Positions 14,514 through 21,316 of a stretch of 24,225 nucleotides of DNA are shown here, one piece after another; the stretch's first letter is position 1, and each line of letters opens with the position of its first letter. Origin of the DNA: Chloroflexota bacterium (GTDB lineage: Bacteria; Chloroflexota; Dehalococcoidia; Dehalococcoidales; UBA2162); assembly GCA_016193545.1 (NCBI GenBank), contig JACPSA010000005.1, positions 1-24,225 of the forward strand, in the 5' to 3' direction. The position numbers and the translations under genes were made by a program. The notes beneath the pieces are model-generated. The model searched no databases. It worked only from the letters and a program-made list of their open reading frames with translations, and was not told the origin of the DNA.

Positions 14514-16358
14514 TCACCCAGCCGCCAGCGGCAGGGTAAAGATAAAACGACTTCCCTTACCTAATTCACTCTCAACCAAAATCCGTCCGCCATACCTTTC
14601 CACAATCTGCTTGACCAGCGGCAACCCCAGGCCGGTACCACCCCTCTCCCTGCCCAGCGAACTATCCACCCGGAAAAATGGCTCGAATATCCTTTCCTGG
14701 TCCTCTTTCCTGATGCCGAGACCGTTGTCAATCACGCTGACCCGACACCAGTGATTTTCCCTGACTGCCTCAATCTTAAGCTTACCCCCGTCCGGAGTGA
14801 ACTTGGAGGCATTGTCTAATAAATTGCGCAGCACCTGCCCAACTTTACCATCATCGGCATAAATTCGCGGTAACCCCGGTGCCACCTCGACATCAAGGCT
14901 TTGCCCCCTCGATGCCAATGTCGGCATCATGGTTCTGGCTAACGATTCCAGTACCTCACTCAAGACAATATTTTTCGGCTTGAGCTCCACCTTACCCGAT
15001 TCCACCCTGGACAGGTCAAGGACATCGTTAATCAATTGCAGCAGGTGCTGGCTGCTACTCAAAATATCGCTCAAACACTGCCTCTGCTCATCATTAATCT
15101 CCCCGGGAACCCTATCCATCATCAATTGGGAGAAACCGATAATGACATTTAGCGGGGTACGCAACTCATGAGACATGTTGGCCAGAAATTCAGACTTTGC
15201 CTGAGTCGCCCTTTCTACCTCCGCCGTTTTGTCGATAAGCTCCTGTTGCTTTAGCATCAGCTCTTCATTCTGAGCATCCAGTTGTCGGTTTTTGTCCTGC
15301 AGCATTTGGCCCGATTGCTCCAATGCTTCCATCATCACATTTATCGTGTCTGCCAGTCTGGCTAATTCATCCTGTCCTGTCACCGATACCCGCTGCGAAA
15401 GGTCACCGGTAACACCAATGCTTCTAATGCCTTTACCGAGACGCGCCAAACGGGACAGTACCTGTTTCTCCAGAAGCAACATGGTGGCCGTACCCAGTAC
15501 CACCCCGGCGACCACTATCGATAATATCAGGTAGGCAATACTGCGCTGACCATGACTGTAAATATCCCTGGTCATATCCGCCCTCAGCACCAGAGCCGGC
15601 TTGCCGTAAATATCGCTAAGTAAGCTATAACCGGCAACACGCTGCGCATCAATCGGTCGAACCAGAATCGGCGTATCTTTAGACAGAGATAAAAGTGCCC
15701 TTCTGTAATCGGCCGGCATCCGAATGTCATCGGCTCGATAAACGGATAAGGACAAAAGCGTCCTCTCTGCCAGACGGTCAATCTCACCAGCATCCAGGTA
15801 ACGCCCCATAATAAACGCCCCGGCAACCGGCCCGGTCCTATCACTGTGCAGAATAGGCCGCGAAACAATAAGCACTGGGTCTTCAGGTAGCAGAACGATA
15901 CCGCTGATACTATTCTTCGCATCAGGATGGTATCTAAGCCAGTCGCTACCAGCCAGGTGGGTCTGTAAACTCTGCGGAACCGGTATTTCCTTCTCGCTAT
16001 TCAGGTCGAAAGCCTTGGCGAAGACCGTTTCACCAGAGGTATTGATAAACAGTATAAAATTCAGCTTTAACCCGACAAAAGTCCCCTCGACGATATTCGT
16101 CTTGATATAACCACTGTTGACACCGCTGATAAAGGCATAGGTATCATCCCATGCCGCCCAATCACCATCCGTAGCCTCCAGAGCCGCAAGGTCGTCGGAC
16201 AAAACACTCAGCATCCGTTCCACATTCTGGCGGGTATTCTGCTCCTCCAAACCGGCAAAGCTGCTCAGCAAAATCTGCTGCGAGATGAAGAACAGAATCA
16301 CAATTAGCCCGACGAACGTCAGGCCGATAATGGTTAGCGTTTTCTTACGCAGCGTCAT
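14514..16358 (-). CDS. Membrane sensor histidine kinase with CHASE4-like domain
   Basis: 614 residues from the chosen start. Membrane helix 1 at about 9-27; an extracytoplasmic CHASE4-like sensor (about 40-265; signature WAAWDDTYAFISG); membrane helix 2 at about 274-296; HAMP (about 297-349); a glutamine-rich coiled coil (about 350-390); HisKA with the phosphorylated His397 (SHELRTPLN); and HATPase with N-box NLLDNASKF, G1 DNGLGI and G2 GGTGLGLPLV. The frame opens at a GTG at 16385, but the ATG at 16358 has GGGGAG seven bases upstream and puts the first membrane helix near the N-terminus. It leads the two-component operon. Ligand unknown. Confidence 0.93.
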   Translation of the reverse strand: MTLRKKTLTIIGLTFVGLIVILFFISQQILLSSFAGLEEQNTRQNVERMLSVLSDDLAALEATDGDWAAWDDTYAFISGVNSGYIKTNIVEGTFVGLKLNFILFINTSGETVFAKAFDLNSEKEIPVPQSLQTHLAGSDWLRYHPDAKNSISGIVLLPEDPVLIVSRPILHSDRTGPVAGAFIMGRYLDAGEIDRLAERTLLSLSVYRADDIRMPADYRRALLSLSKDTPILVRPIDAQRVAGYSLLSDIYGKPALVLRADMTRDIYSHGQRSIAYLILSIVVAGVVLGTATMLLLEKQVLSRLARLGKGIRSIGVTGDLSQRVSVTGQDELARLADTINVMMEALEQSGQMLQDKNRQLDAQNEELMLKQQELIDKTAEVERATQAKSEFLANMSHELRTPLNVIIGFSQLMMDRVPGEINDEQRQCLSDILSSSQHLLQLINDVLDLSRVESGKVELKPKNIVLSEVLESLARTMMPTLASRGQSLDVEVAPGLPRIYADDGKVGQVLRNLLDNASKFTPDGGKLKIEAVRENHWCRVSVIDNGLGIRKEDQERIFEPFFRVDSSLGRERGGTGLGLPLVKQIVERYGGRILVESELGKGSRFIFTLPLAAG

Positions 16359-16725
16359 ATCTACACTCCCCAGTATCCGCCTCACAGACCCCGCGCAATA
16401 CTGATGCCAAGTGTATCATAGGTGCACTAAAACTGCCAGCTATCACCTATCATATGGAGTAACTAGCTGCATCTGCGGCCATAGCCAACCCGGCAAATAT
16501 AGAAACGGTGACAGCAGTCAACAGCTCAGACAACTAGAAGAGGCATGATAAAAACCCGTTAAAGACGAGGAAACAAACCGGTTAATGTCAGAGGATGAGT
16601 AGCAGCGCCGACCTGCTGACGGTATTCACTACCGTGGAAATAAGGGGCAAAATAAGCAGATAAAAGTCAAACTCAGCAGATTTCCAATAGATATTAAGAA
16701 CCGGGGTAATAAGTATCCTGTCTGA
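16359..16725. other. Intergenic stretch before the kinase gene
   Basis: About 370 bases with no convincing gene on either strand. It must hold the kinase promoter (minus strand); the best -10 candidate is TATGAT near 16415 without a good -35. A small hairpin ACGGTA-TTCAC-TACCGT (16619-16635) has no T-run. I see no known RNA family. Confidence 0.4.
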
Positions 16726-16935
16726 TTACCATTCCTCTCTGGGAACTTCCCGCAATTCCGGTCCATAGTCAAAGTAATAACCGAACTTGGCATCAGCCGG
16801 CGCATCCTTCAGAATAGTTTCTTTTAGTTCCTCATATCTACCCTGATATTCAGGAATCGGTTTTCCCGTATCATCAAATACCATTACCTTCTTATGATTA
16901 GGACACCTGATAACCGTCTTAATGTTCTTTCCCAT
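16726..16935 (-). CDS. Small protein of unknown function (69 residues)
   Basis: I do not recognise a family. The protein is MGKNIKTVIRCPNHKKVMVF followed by a polar middle and an acidic, aromatic C-terminus (FGYYFDYGPELREVPREEW). It has one Cys and one His in CPNH, too few for a stand-alone zinc site. No membrane segment and no signal peptide. Its ATG overlaps the XRE gene's stop by one base (TAATG), which supports coupled translation and that the gene is real. It may be a partner or target of that regulator; this rests on position only. Confidence 0.7.
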   Translation of the reverse strand: MGKNIKTVIRCPNHKKVMVFDDTGKPIPEYQGRYEELKETILKDAPADAKFGYYFDYGPELREVPREEW

Positions 16936-17315
16936 TATTTCACCCCCTGAGCAATAATTTTTAAGATACTCAAAATACCGATAACGGCACGCTGCACTTC
17001 AACCGGCTCCTGGCTCAACACCTCCCGGACATAAGGGTCCAGTTGCCCACCGCTGTATCCGGGCTTCTTCTCCTCGATGCCAGCCGACGGCGGGGAGAGA
17101 TAGCCAGCCAACAAAAAAAGCTCGCTCTCTTCAATAGCCAATGGCCGGGCAAGTCTACGCAGGACCGCAGCTGAAGGGAACCTTCCCCCTTTCTCGATAC
17201 GGCCCAGGTGAGACGGAGATATACCTGACAGGGCAGACAGTTCACGTAATGTCAATGACCTCATCAACCTTTGCTGTCTGAGCATTCTACCTAAATTGCC
17301 GATATTATTAGTCAT
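16935..17315 (-). CDS. XRE-family helix-turn-helix regulator
   Basis: 126 residues. The N-terminal HTH_3 domain (about 9-63) reads LRQQRLMRSLTLRELSALSG, then ISPSHLGRIEKGGRFPS, with the recognition helix around SPSHLGRIE. The C-terminal half (PGYSGGQLDPYVREVLSQEP) is not a known ligand domain; it is probably for dimer contacts. GGGGAG stands ten bases before the ATG. Divergent from the tRNA-Thr gene with a 160-base gap that contains repeated ATTAAAAT motifs, a likely place for its own operator. It is followed without a gap by the 69-residue gene. Confidence 0.9.
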   Translation of the reverse strand: MTNNIGNLGRMLRQQRLMRSLTLRELSALSGISPSHLGRIEKGGRFPSAAVLRRLARPLAIEESELFLLAGYLSPPSAGIEEKKPGYSGGQLDPYVREVLSQEPVEVQRAVIGILSILKIIAQGVK

Positions 17316-17392
17316 CTTTCACTAGCTCCCCGTACAAGTTATCTTTATTCACACTTTCTATTTTAGGGGAGCACCGGTTATCTCCTCATAAA

Positions 17393-17422
17393 ACCAGCAT
17401 TAAAATTAGATTAAAATCTGGT
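17393..17422. promoter_or_regulatory. Possible XRE operator: phased repeats inside an inverted repeat
   Basis: ACCAG (17393-17397) and CTGGT (17418-17422) flank two ATTAAAAT direct repeats (17399-17406 and 17410-17417) set 11 bases apart, one helical turn. It lies 80 bases upstream of the XRE start in the divergent gap. The role is a guess from position and symmetry. Confidence 0.3.
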
Positions 17423-17440
17423 CAGAGGCACCCGAGTTTT

Positions 17441-17469
17441 TTTCTGGCCAAGCAATTTTGTGTTATACT
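17441..17469 (+). promoter_or_regulatory. Promoter of tRNA-Thr
   Basis: Extended -10 TGTTATACT (17461-17469) with a weak -35 TTTCTG (17441-17446), spacer 17. Transcription would start at or just before the first base of the tRNA at 17478. Confidence 0.6.
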
Positions 17470-17477
17470 CAGATAAA

Positions 17478-17553
17478 GCCAGCGTAGCTCAGTTGGTAGA
17501 GCAGCGCTTTCGTAAAGCGCGGGTCGCGGGTTCGACTCCCTCCGCTGGCTCCA
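17478..17553 (+). tRNA. tRNA-Thr (anticodon CGT)
   Basis: 76 bases with encoded CCA (17551-17553). The acceptor stem pairs GCCAGCG with CGCTGGC, discriminator T. The D-arm holds AGCTCAGTTGGTAGAGC. The anticodon stem GCGCT/AGCGC (17504-17508 with 17516-17520) closes the loop TTCGTAA with anticodon CGT at 17511-17513, reading ACG. The T-arm is CGCGGGTTCGACTCCCTCCG-like. The CGT anticodon assigns it to threonine. Confidence 0.97.
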
Positions 17554-17563
17554 CGGAGGACTA

Positions 17564-18340
17564 ATGAGCAGATTCATCGATAAACTGAAACAGCTTTCCC
17601 GAACCGAGCCTCAAGCCATTGGATTCAGAACCAAGCAGCTGGCCACAGCCAAACTCAAAATACAACTTGTTGCCAGCTTGCCACAGGATAGTGCCGGGGG
17701 ACTAACTGACCGCGTCCGCGGAGCTGATGCCGGTCTATTGCGCATTTCCAGACTAAGTTCATCTGCCAAAATCCTGGAGAATATAGCGCAAACTATGCCC
17801 GATATTCCCTGGGGCGGTTGGCTGCAAGGTGGGCAAGACGACATACAAGCGCTGACCAAGGTTAAATGCGATTTTGTCGTTTTCCCCGCAGCCACTACAC
17901 CCCTGGCGTCAATTCAAAATGACGAGGTGGGCAAGATATTGGAAGTCGAGCCATCACTAACCGAGGGGCTGCTACGGGCGGTTAATGAACTTCCAGTGGA
18001 TGCCATACTTATTTCCAGCGAGAAGAGTTACCTGTTGACCTGGCAGCACCTTATGCTGTTCCATCGCCTGTCCGCTATATTGAACAAGCCCGTATTAGCC
18101 GCCATACCAGCGGAAGTGACCGCCAACGGGCTTCAGGCACTATGGGAAGCGGGGCTAAGCGGAGTGATTGTAGACGTAACCGCTGAACAGCCTCAAGACA
18201 GGCTAAAAGAGTTACGCCAGATGATTGACAACCTTACCTTTCCCATGTCAAGCCAGCGTAAAGGGCGAGGGCCTTTATTACCTCACATTGCCCACGGGAC
18301 AAGCACGGTTTCCAGCGAGGAAGAAGAGGAAGAAGAGTAG
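17564..18340 (+). CDS. Unknown protein behind tRNA-Thr, possible TIM-barrel fold
   Basis: 258 residues; I do not recognise a named family. The middle has alternating hydrophobic strands and helices (IQLVASLP, ADAGLLRI, CDFVVFPAATTPLA, VDAILISS, KPVLAAIPAEVT, LSGVIVDVT), a pattern like a phosphate-binding TIM barrel such as those near PcrB or thiamine-phosphate synthase. I see no clear catalytic motif. The C-terminus is a run of acidic residues (EEEEEEE). No signal peptide or membrane helix. The ATG has GGAGGA (17555-17560) two bases past the tRNA CCA end, so the message begins directly at the processed tRNA 3' end. Convergent with guaB3. Confidence 0.85.
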   Translation: MSRFIDKLKQLSRTEPQAIGFRTKQLATAKLKIQLVASLPQDSAGGLTDRVRGADAGLLRISRLSSSAKILENIAQTMPDIPWGGWLQGGQDDIQALTKVKCDFVVFPAATTPLASIQNDEVGKILEVEPSLTEGLLRAVNELPVDAILISSEKSYLLTWQHLMLFHRLSAILNKPVLAAIPAEVTANGLQALWEAGLSGVIVDVTAEQPQDRLKELRQMIDNLTFPMSSQRKGRGPLLPHIAHGTSTVSSEEEEEEE

Positions 18341-18386
18341 CTTTATCGCAGAAAACTACCCCGGGAGGGACTACACCACCACTAAT

Positions 18387-19526
18387 TTATGACTGCGCCA
18401 TTTGCCATGATTTGCCCTCAGTGGTAATCGACGGGGCAATCACCATCTCAGCCTTATGCATATCCCTAATGGTAGCGGCACCGCAGACACCCATGGCCGT
18501 ACGCAAAGCCCCCACCAGGTTCTGGCTACCATCGGTAACTGAAGCCGGACCAAAGAGAATCTGCTCCAAAGTGCCGGTAGTCCCGACTTTTATTCTGGTA
18601 CCTCTCGGCAGTGCGGCGTGTGGGTTAGCCATCCCCCAGTGATGACCCAGCCCCGGAGCCTCTTTCGTCTGGGCAAAGATAGAGCCAATCATGGCACCAT
18701 CGGCACCGGCAGCAATAGCTTTGCACAGGTCACCGCCCCGGCGGAAACCGCCATCGGTAATTATCGGTACGTACCGCCCTGACTCTTCCAGGTAGCGGTC
18801 TCTGGCGGCAGCACAATCGATAGTCGCCGTAACCTGGGGAACGCCGATACCCAGCACCTCCCGGGAAGTACAGGCCGCTCCCGGACCGACGCCGACCAGA
18901 ATTGCCGAAATTCCTGTCCTCATCAGCTCCAGGCATGCGCCGTAGCTGACACAGTTACCAACGACAATAGGCATCGATACCAGTTTACAGAGCTCGGTGA
19001 AGATAAGCCCCCGAGAACTTTTCGACTTATGCCGCGCCGTGGTAACGGTGGATTGGACGACAAGAATATCAGCCCCGGCTTCAGCAGCTATCGGCGCAAA
19101 ATGCTTGGTATTAGCCGGCAGCATAGAAACAGCGCATACCCCACCACCTTTTTTAATTGCCTGTACCCGTTCGCCGATAAGATTCTCTTTAATCGGCTGG
19201 GAGTAGACTTTTTGCAACAAGGGGGTAACCGCAGACGTCGGTGCCTGAGCGATTTCAGCCAGTATCTCCTGTGGATTATCGTACCGCGTTTGCAACCCTT
19301 CCAGATTAAGAACCGCCAGTCCGCCCAGCTTGCTCATCTTGATAGCAAAGTTAACATCGGTCACCGCATCCATAGCCGCCGCTAAAATGGGCACCGAAAA
19401 AGTAAAGCCTTCTATCTCCAAATCAATATTGGTCTGCTCGGGATTGATAGTTACATCCCCGGGCACGATAGCCACTTCTTCAAAACCGTAGGAACGTCTG
19501 AGTTGCTTTGATTTCGGAACTGGCAT
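18387..19526 (-). CDS. guaB3: GuaB3-family IMP dehydrogenase-related protein
   Basis: 379 residues, without the two CBS domains of canonical GuaB. The (beta/alpha)8 barrel has SVPILAAAMDAVTD (44-57), the phosphate-loop GVGPGAACTSREVLGIGVPQ with the catalytic Cys219, ADGAMIGSIFAQTKEAPG and LVGALRTAMGVCGAATIRD at the end. The GPGAACT wording and the length are those of the GuaB3 group and differ from GuaB's GPGSICTTR. Cyanobacterial GuaB3 is reported to act as IMP dehydrogenase; in other phyla the activity is uncertain. The frame extends to 19580, but that extension is the promoter. The ATG at 19526 gives MPVPKSKQLRRSYGFEEVAI, with AAGGGTGG upstream. Confidence 0.93.
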   Translation of the reverse strand: MPVPKSKQLRRSYGFEEVAIVPGDVTINPEQTNIDLEIEGFTFSVPILAAAMDAVTDVNFAIKMSKLGGLAVLNLEGLQTRYDNPQEILAEIAQAPTSAVTPLLQKVYSQPIKENLIGERVQAIKKGGGVCAVSMLPANTKHFAPIAAEAGADILVVQSTVTTARHKSKSSRGLIFTELCKLVSMPIVVGNCVSYGACLELMRTGISAILVGVGPGAACTSREVLGIGVPQVTATIDCAAARDRYLEESGRYVPIITDGGFRRGGDLCKAIAAGADGAMIGSIFAQTKEAPGLGHHWGMANPHAALPRGTRIKVGTTGTLEQILFGPASVTDGSQNLVGALRTAMGVCGAATIRDMHKAEMVIAPSITTEGKSWQMAQS

Positions 19527-19550
19527 ACTACCACCCTTTCTTAAACAGAC

Positions 19551-19580
19551 ACTATAACAAAAGCAGAGACCTAAAGTCAA
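19551..19580 (-). promoter_or_regulatory. guaB3 promoter
   Basis: Minus strand: TTGACT (19580-19575), an 18-base spacer and TATAGT (19556-19551), preceded by TGT (an extended -10). The leader to the ATG at 19526 would be only about 20 bases, so there is no room for a riboswitch. Confidence 0.75.
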
Positions 19581-19640
19581 GAATTTTTAGCCCTATTCAC
19601 ACCGCTACTTTAGAGACTCACAGTAATCAGGCTGTCAGAG

Positions 19641-19695
19641 TGTCTAAGAGGGGCGTTAGCCCCTCTTCTAATACCTCTTCCCCCTTATCTTGAGG
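19641..19695. repeat. GTTTAAGAGGGGC-type dispersed repeat, copy D (inverted, shortened)
   Basis: A perfect 9-bp stem AAGAGGGGC-GTTA-GCCCCTCTT (19646-19667) is followed by CTAATACCTCTTCCCCCTTA and CTTGAGG, matching the other copies in order but in the opposite orientation, with the second hairpin decayed. It sits between the divergent guaB3 and rsmI promoters, so here it ends no gene. Confidence 0.7.
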
Positions 19696-19756
19696 TTGCC
19701 CAGAAACTGTCGGGGCCTTTTCGGATTAGGCGTAAGGTCAGTAACAATTCAAAAGC

Positions 19757-19786
19757 TAGACAGGCAAAGAAACGCAGAGTTATAAT
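19757..19786 (+). promoter_or_regulatory. rsmI promoter
   Basis: TAGACA (19757-19762), an 18-base spacer and a consensus TATAAT (19781-19786). The start of translation follows 60 bases later at 19847. Confidence 0.7.
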
Positions 19787-19846
19787 ATCTTGTTTTCTCG
19801 AAACCCCCGGTGGTTCAACCAAATTCAGACACAGGAAATAAAAACA

Positions 19847-20671
19847 ATGCCCACCCTCTATATCGTGGCTACTCCCATTGGTAACCTGGGGGATATTTCC
19901 CAGCGTGCTCTGCGCACCCTGCGCCAGGTGAAACTCATTGCCGCCGAAGATACCCGCAAAACGAAACGGCTGCTGACTACTTATGACATTAAAACGCCGA
20001 TGACAAGCTATCATGAGCACAATAAATTGACCAAGCTGGACTATATTTTAGGCTGTCTTAAAGAAGCAGACGTGGCGCTCGTCTCCGAGGCGGGAACACC
20101 CGGCGTATCCGACCCCGGCTATGAACTGGTGCTGGCGGCTATTCAACAGGCAATACCGGTCGTTCCCATTCCCGGGCCTTCCGCCGTCATTGCCGCGCTG
20201 GCTATCTCCGGGCTGGCGACAGATAGATTTACTTACCTGGGGTTTCTACCCCGTAAGGCCAGCAGCCGGCAACATCTCCTGGAAACGGCGGCTAACGAAC
20301 AGGGCACCATCATACTGCTGGAAGCTCCTCACCGGCTACGGGCAACGTTAACCGATATTCTTCTTATCCTGGGCGACCGGAGAATAGCCGTGTGCCGCGA
20401 ACTCACCAAGATTTATGAAGAAGTTTTCCGGGGGAACATCAGTCAAGCCATCGATTACTTCACCGAGCCCAGAGGTGAGTTCACCCTGGTCATCGAGGGA
20501 AGCAAGTTACCGGTGAAACCGCCAGTGAGCGCAGATATCGAGAAACAGTTACAGCAGATGCGCCTCTCCGGGGTAACTGCCAGAGATGCCATATCCAGAG
20601 TAGCGGAAACAACCGACTTATCCAGGAAAGAGCTATATAGGGCTTGGCTTAAGCTAACCAAAAAAACTTAA
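19847..20671 (+). CDS. rsmI: 16S rRNA 2'-O-ribose C1402 methyltransferase
   Basis: S-adenosylmethionine-dependent methyltransferase of the tetrapyrrole-methylase fold that modifies C1402 in the decoding centre. 274 residues. It starts MPTLYIVATPIGNLGDISQR, then AEDTRKTKRLL, VALVSEAGTPGVSDPGYELV, VPIPGPSAVIAALAISGL and FLPRK, all standard for RsmI. A C-terminal helical segment (SGVTARDAISRVAETTDLSRKELYRAWL) is also typical. A longer frame begins at a TTG at 19790; I use the ATG at 19847 because it gives the family N-terminus and has AGGA upstream. It leads a two-gene unit with the small gene 15 bases downstream. Confidence 0.96.
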   Translation: MPTLYIVATPIGNLGDISQRALRTLRQVKLIAAEDTRKTKRLLTTYDIKTPMTSYHEHNKLTKLDYILGCLKEADVALVSEAGTPGVSDPGYELVLAAIQQAIPVVPIPGPSAVIAALAISGLATDRFTYLGFLPRKASSRQHLLETAANEQGTIILLEAPHRLRATLTDILLILGDRRIAVCRELTKIYEEVFRGNISQAIDYFTEPRGEFTLVIEGSKLPVKPPVSADIEKQLQQMRLSGVTARDAISRVAETTDLSRKELYRAWLKLTKKT

Positions 20672-20686
20672 GGAGAATGAGAACAA

Positions 20687-20905
20687 ATGCGTCGAGGATG
20701 TATATCTTCAGGGGAAATCCAGTGTGATAACTGCCAGCGCACCATACCCTATGCCGAACGTTATCTGGTGATTACGGAAAAGGACGGCGTCGAGGCCGAA
20801 GAAGGCAATGTAGCCCGGTACTGTGTCGAATGTGCCACGGATAAGGGTTACGCTGTATCGAAGAAAGAAGAGAAGGATGTCAGATTTGTAACCTTCTTAC
20901 CTTAG
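20687..20905 (+). CDS. Small zinc-ribbon-like protein (72 residues)
   Basis: Two CxxC pairs, CDNC (13-16) and CVEC (46-49), separated by about 30 residues, give the layout of a zinc ribbon. Between them is ERYLVITEKDGVEAEEGNV. No catalytic residues or membrane helix. AAGGAG overlaps the rsmI stop and serves its ATG, so it is surely translated with rsmI. It may bind RNA or a protein; the sequence does not say which. Family not recognised. Confidence 0.8.
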   Translation: MRRGCISSGEIQCDNCQRTIPYAERYLVITEKDGVEAEEGNVARYCVECATDKGYAVSKKEEKDVRFVTFLP

Positions 20906-20968
20906 CGCTTACCGTAAAACACGAACTCCGCCAACCTGCTATAAAATAATAAGGGACAGAAAGAGTAT

Positions 20969-21316
20969 CTACGCATTTACTCTTATGCGCAATTGCGCAA
21001 TCACTCTTTTGTACAGTTCCTCATCATCTTTAACCCCCCGCACATCCAGGTCGGTGCTACTGAACGCCCGCACCATGGTTTCAATAAGGCGTGTCTTACT
21101 GACTTTCTTACCGCCGCTGAACTTGGCGGTAGCCGATAGAGTTTCTAGATAGGCGTCTTCCTGCCGGTTGAGAAATACCGACAGCTTAATCATGGTAACC
21201 TCAGCGGTTACAGGCGGTACTTCCCTTGACGGTGCCACCGTCGGCTTAGCGGTACCGGTGAGACGGTCCAGGGCCGTCCCGTAGGCAAGTTGCTCAGTAA
21301 TTTTAGCTCTCTTCAT
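20969..21316 (-). CDS. Ribbon-helix-helix protein, ParA partner
   Basis: 115 residues. A flexible, Pro/Thr-rich N-terminus (1-40) precedes a ribbon-helix-helix pattern (43-85): strand IKLSVFLN, helix EDAYLETLSATAKF, turn GGKKVS, helix KTRLIETMVRAF. The C-terminal 25 residues form one more helix. This layout is like the DNA-binding partners of plasmid ParA proteins (ParG/Omega class): a basic N-terminal tail that could touch ParA and an RHH core that binds DNA. Its ATG overlaps the parA stop (ATGA), so the two are coupled. The last codons contain the palindrome at 20987-21001. Class is clear; function is inferred. Confidence 0.75.
   Translation of the reverse strand: MKRAKITEQLAYGTALDRLTGTAKPTVAPSREVPPVTAEVTMIKLSVFLNRQEDAYLETLSATAKFSGGKKVSKTRLIETMVRAFSSTDLDVRGVKDDEELYKRVIAQLRIRVNA
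20987..21001. repeat. Double palindrome of TTGCG half-sites at the operon end
   Basis: GCGCAATTGCGC (20987-20998) and ATTGCGCAAT (20992-21001) are two overlapping perfect palindromes. They share half-sites with the parA promoter and lie in the last codons of the RHH gene. Probable binding site of the RHH protein. Confidence 0.55.

Noticed and set aside
17478..17553. tRNA-Thr as an integration site for a mobile element
   Set aside because: No integrase gene and no second copy of the tRNA 3' end within the window.
19527..19580. Upstream extension of guaB3
   Set aside because: It coincides with a clear TTGACT-TATAGT promoter, so it cannot be in the transcript.
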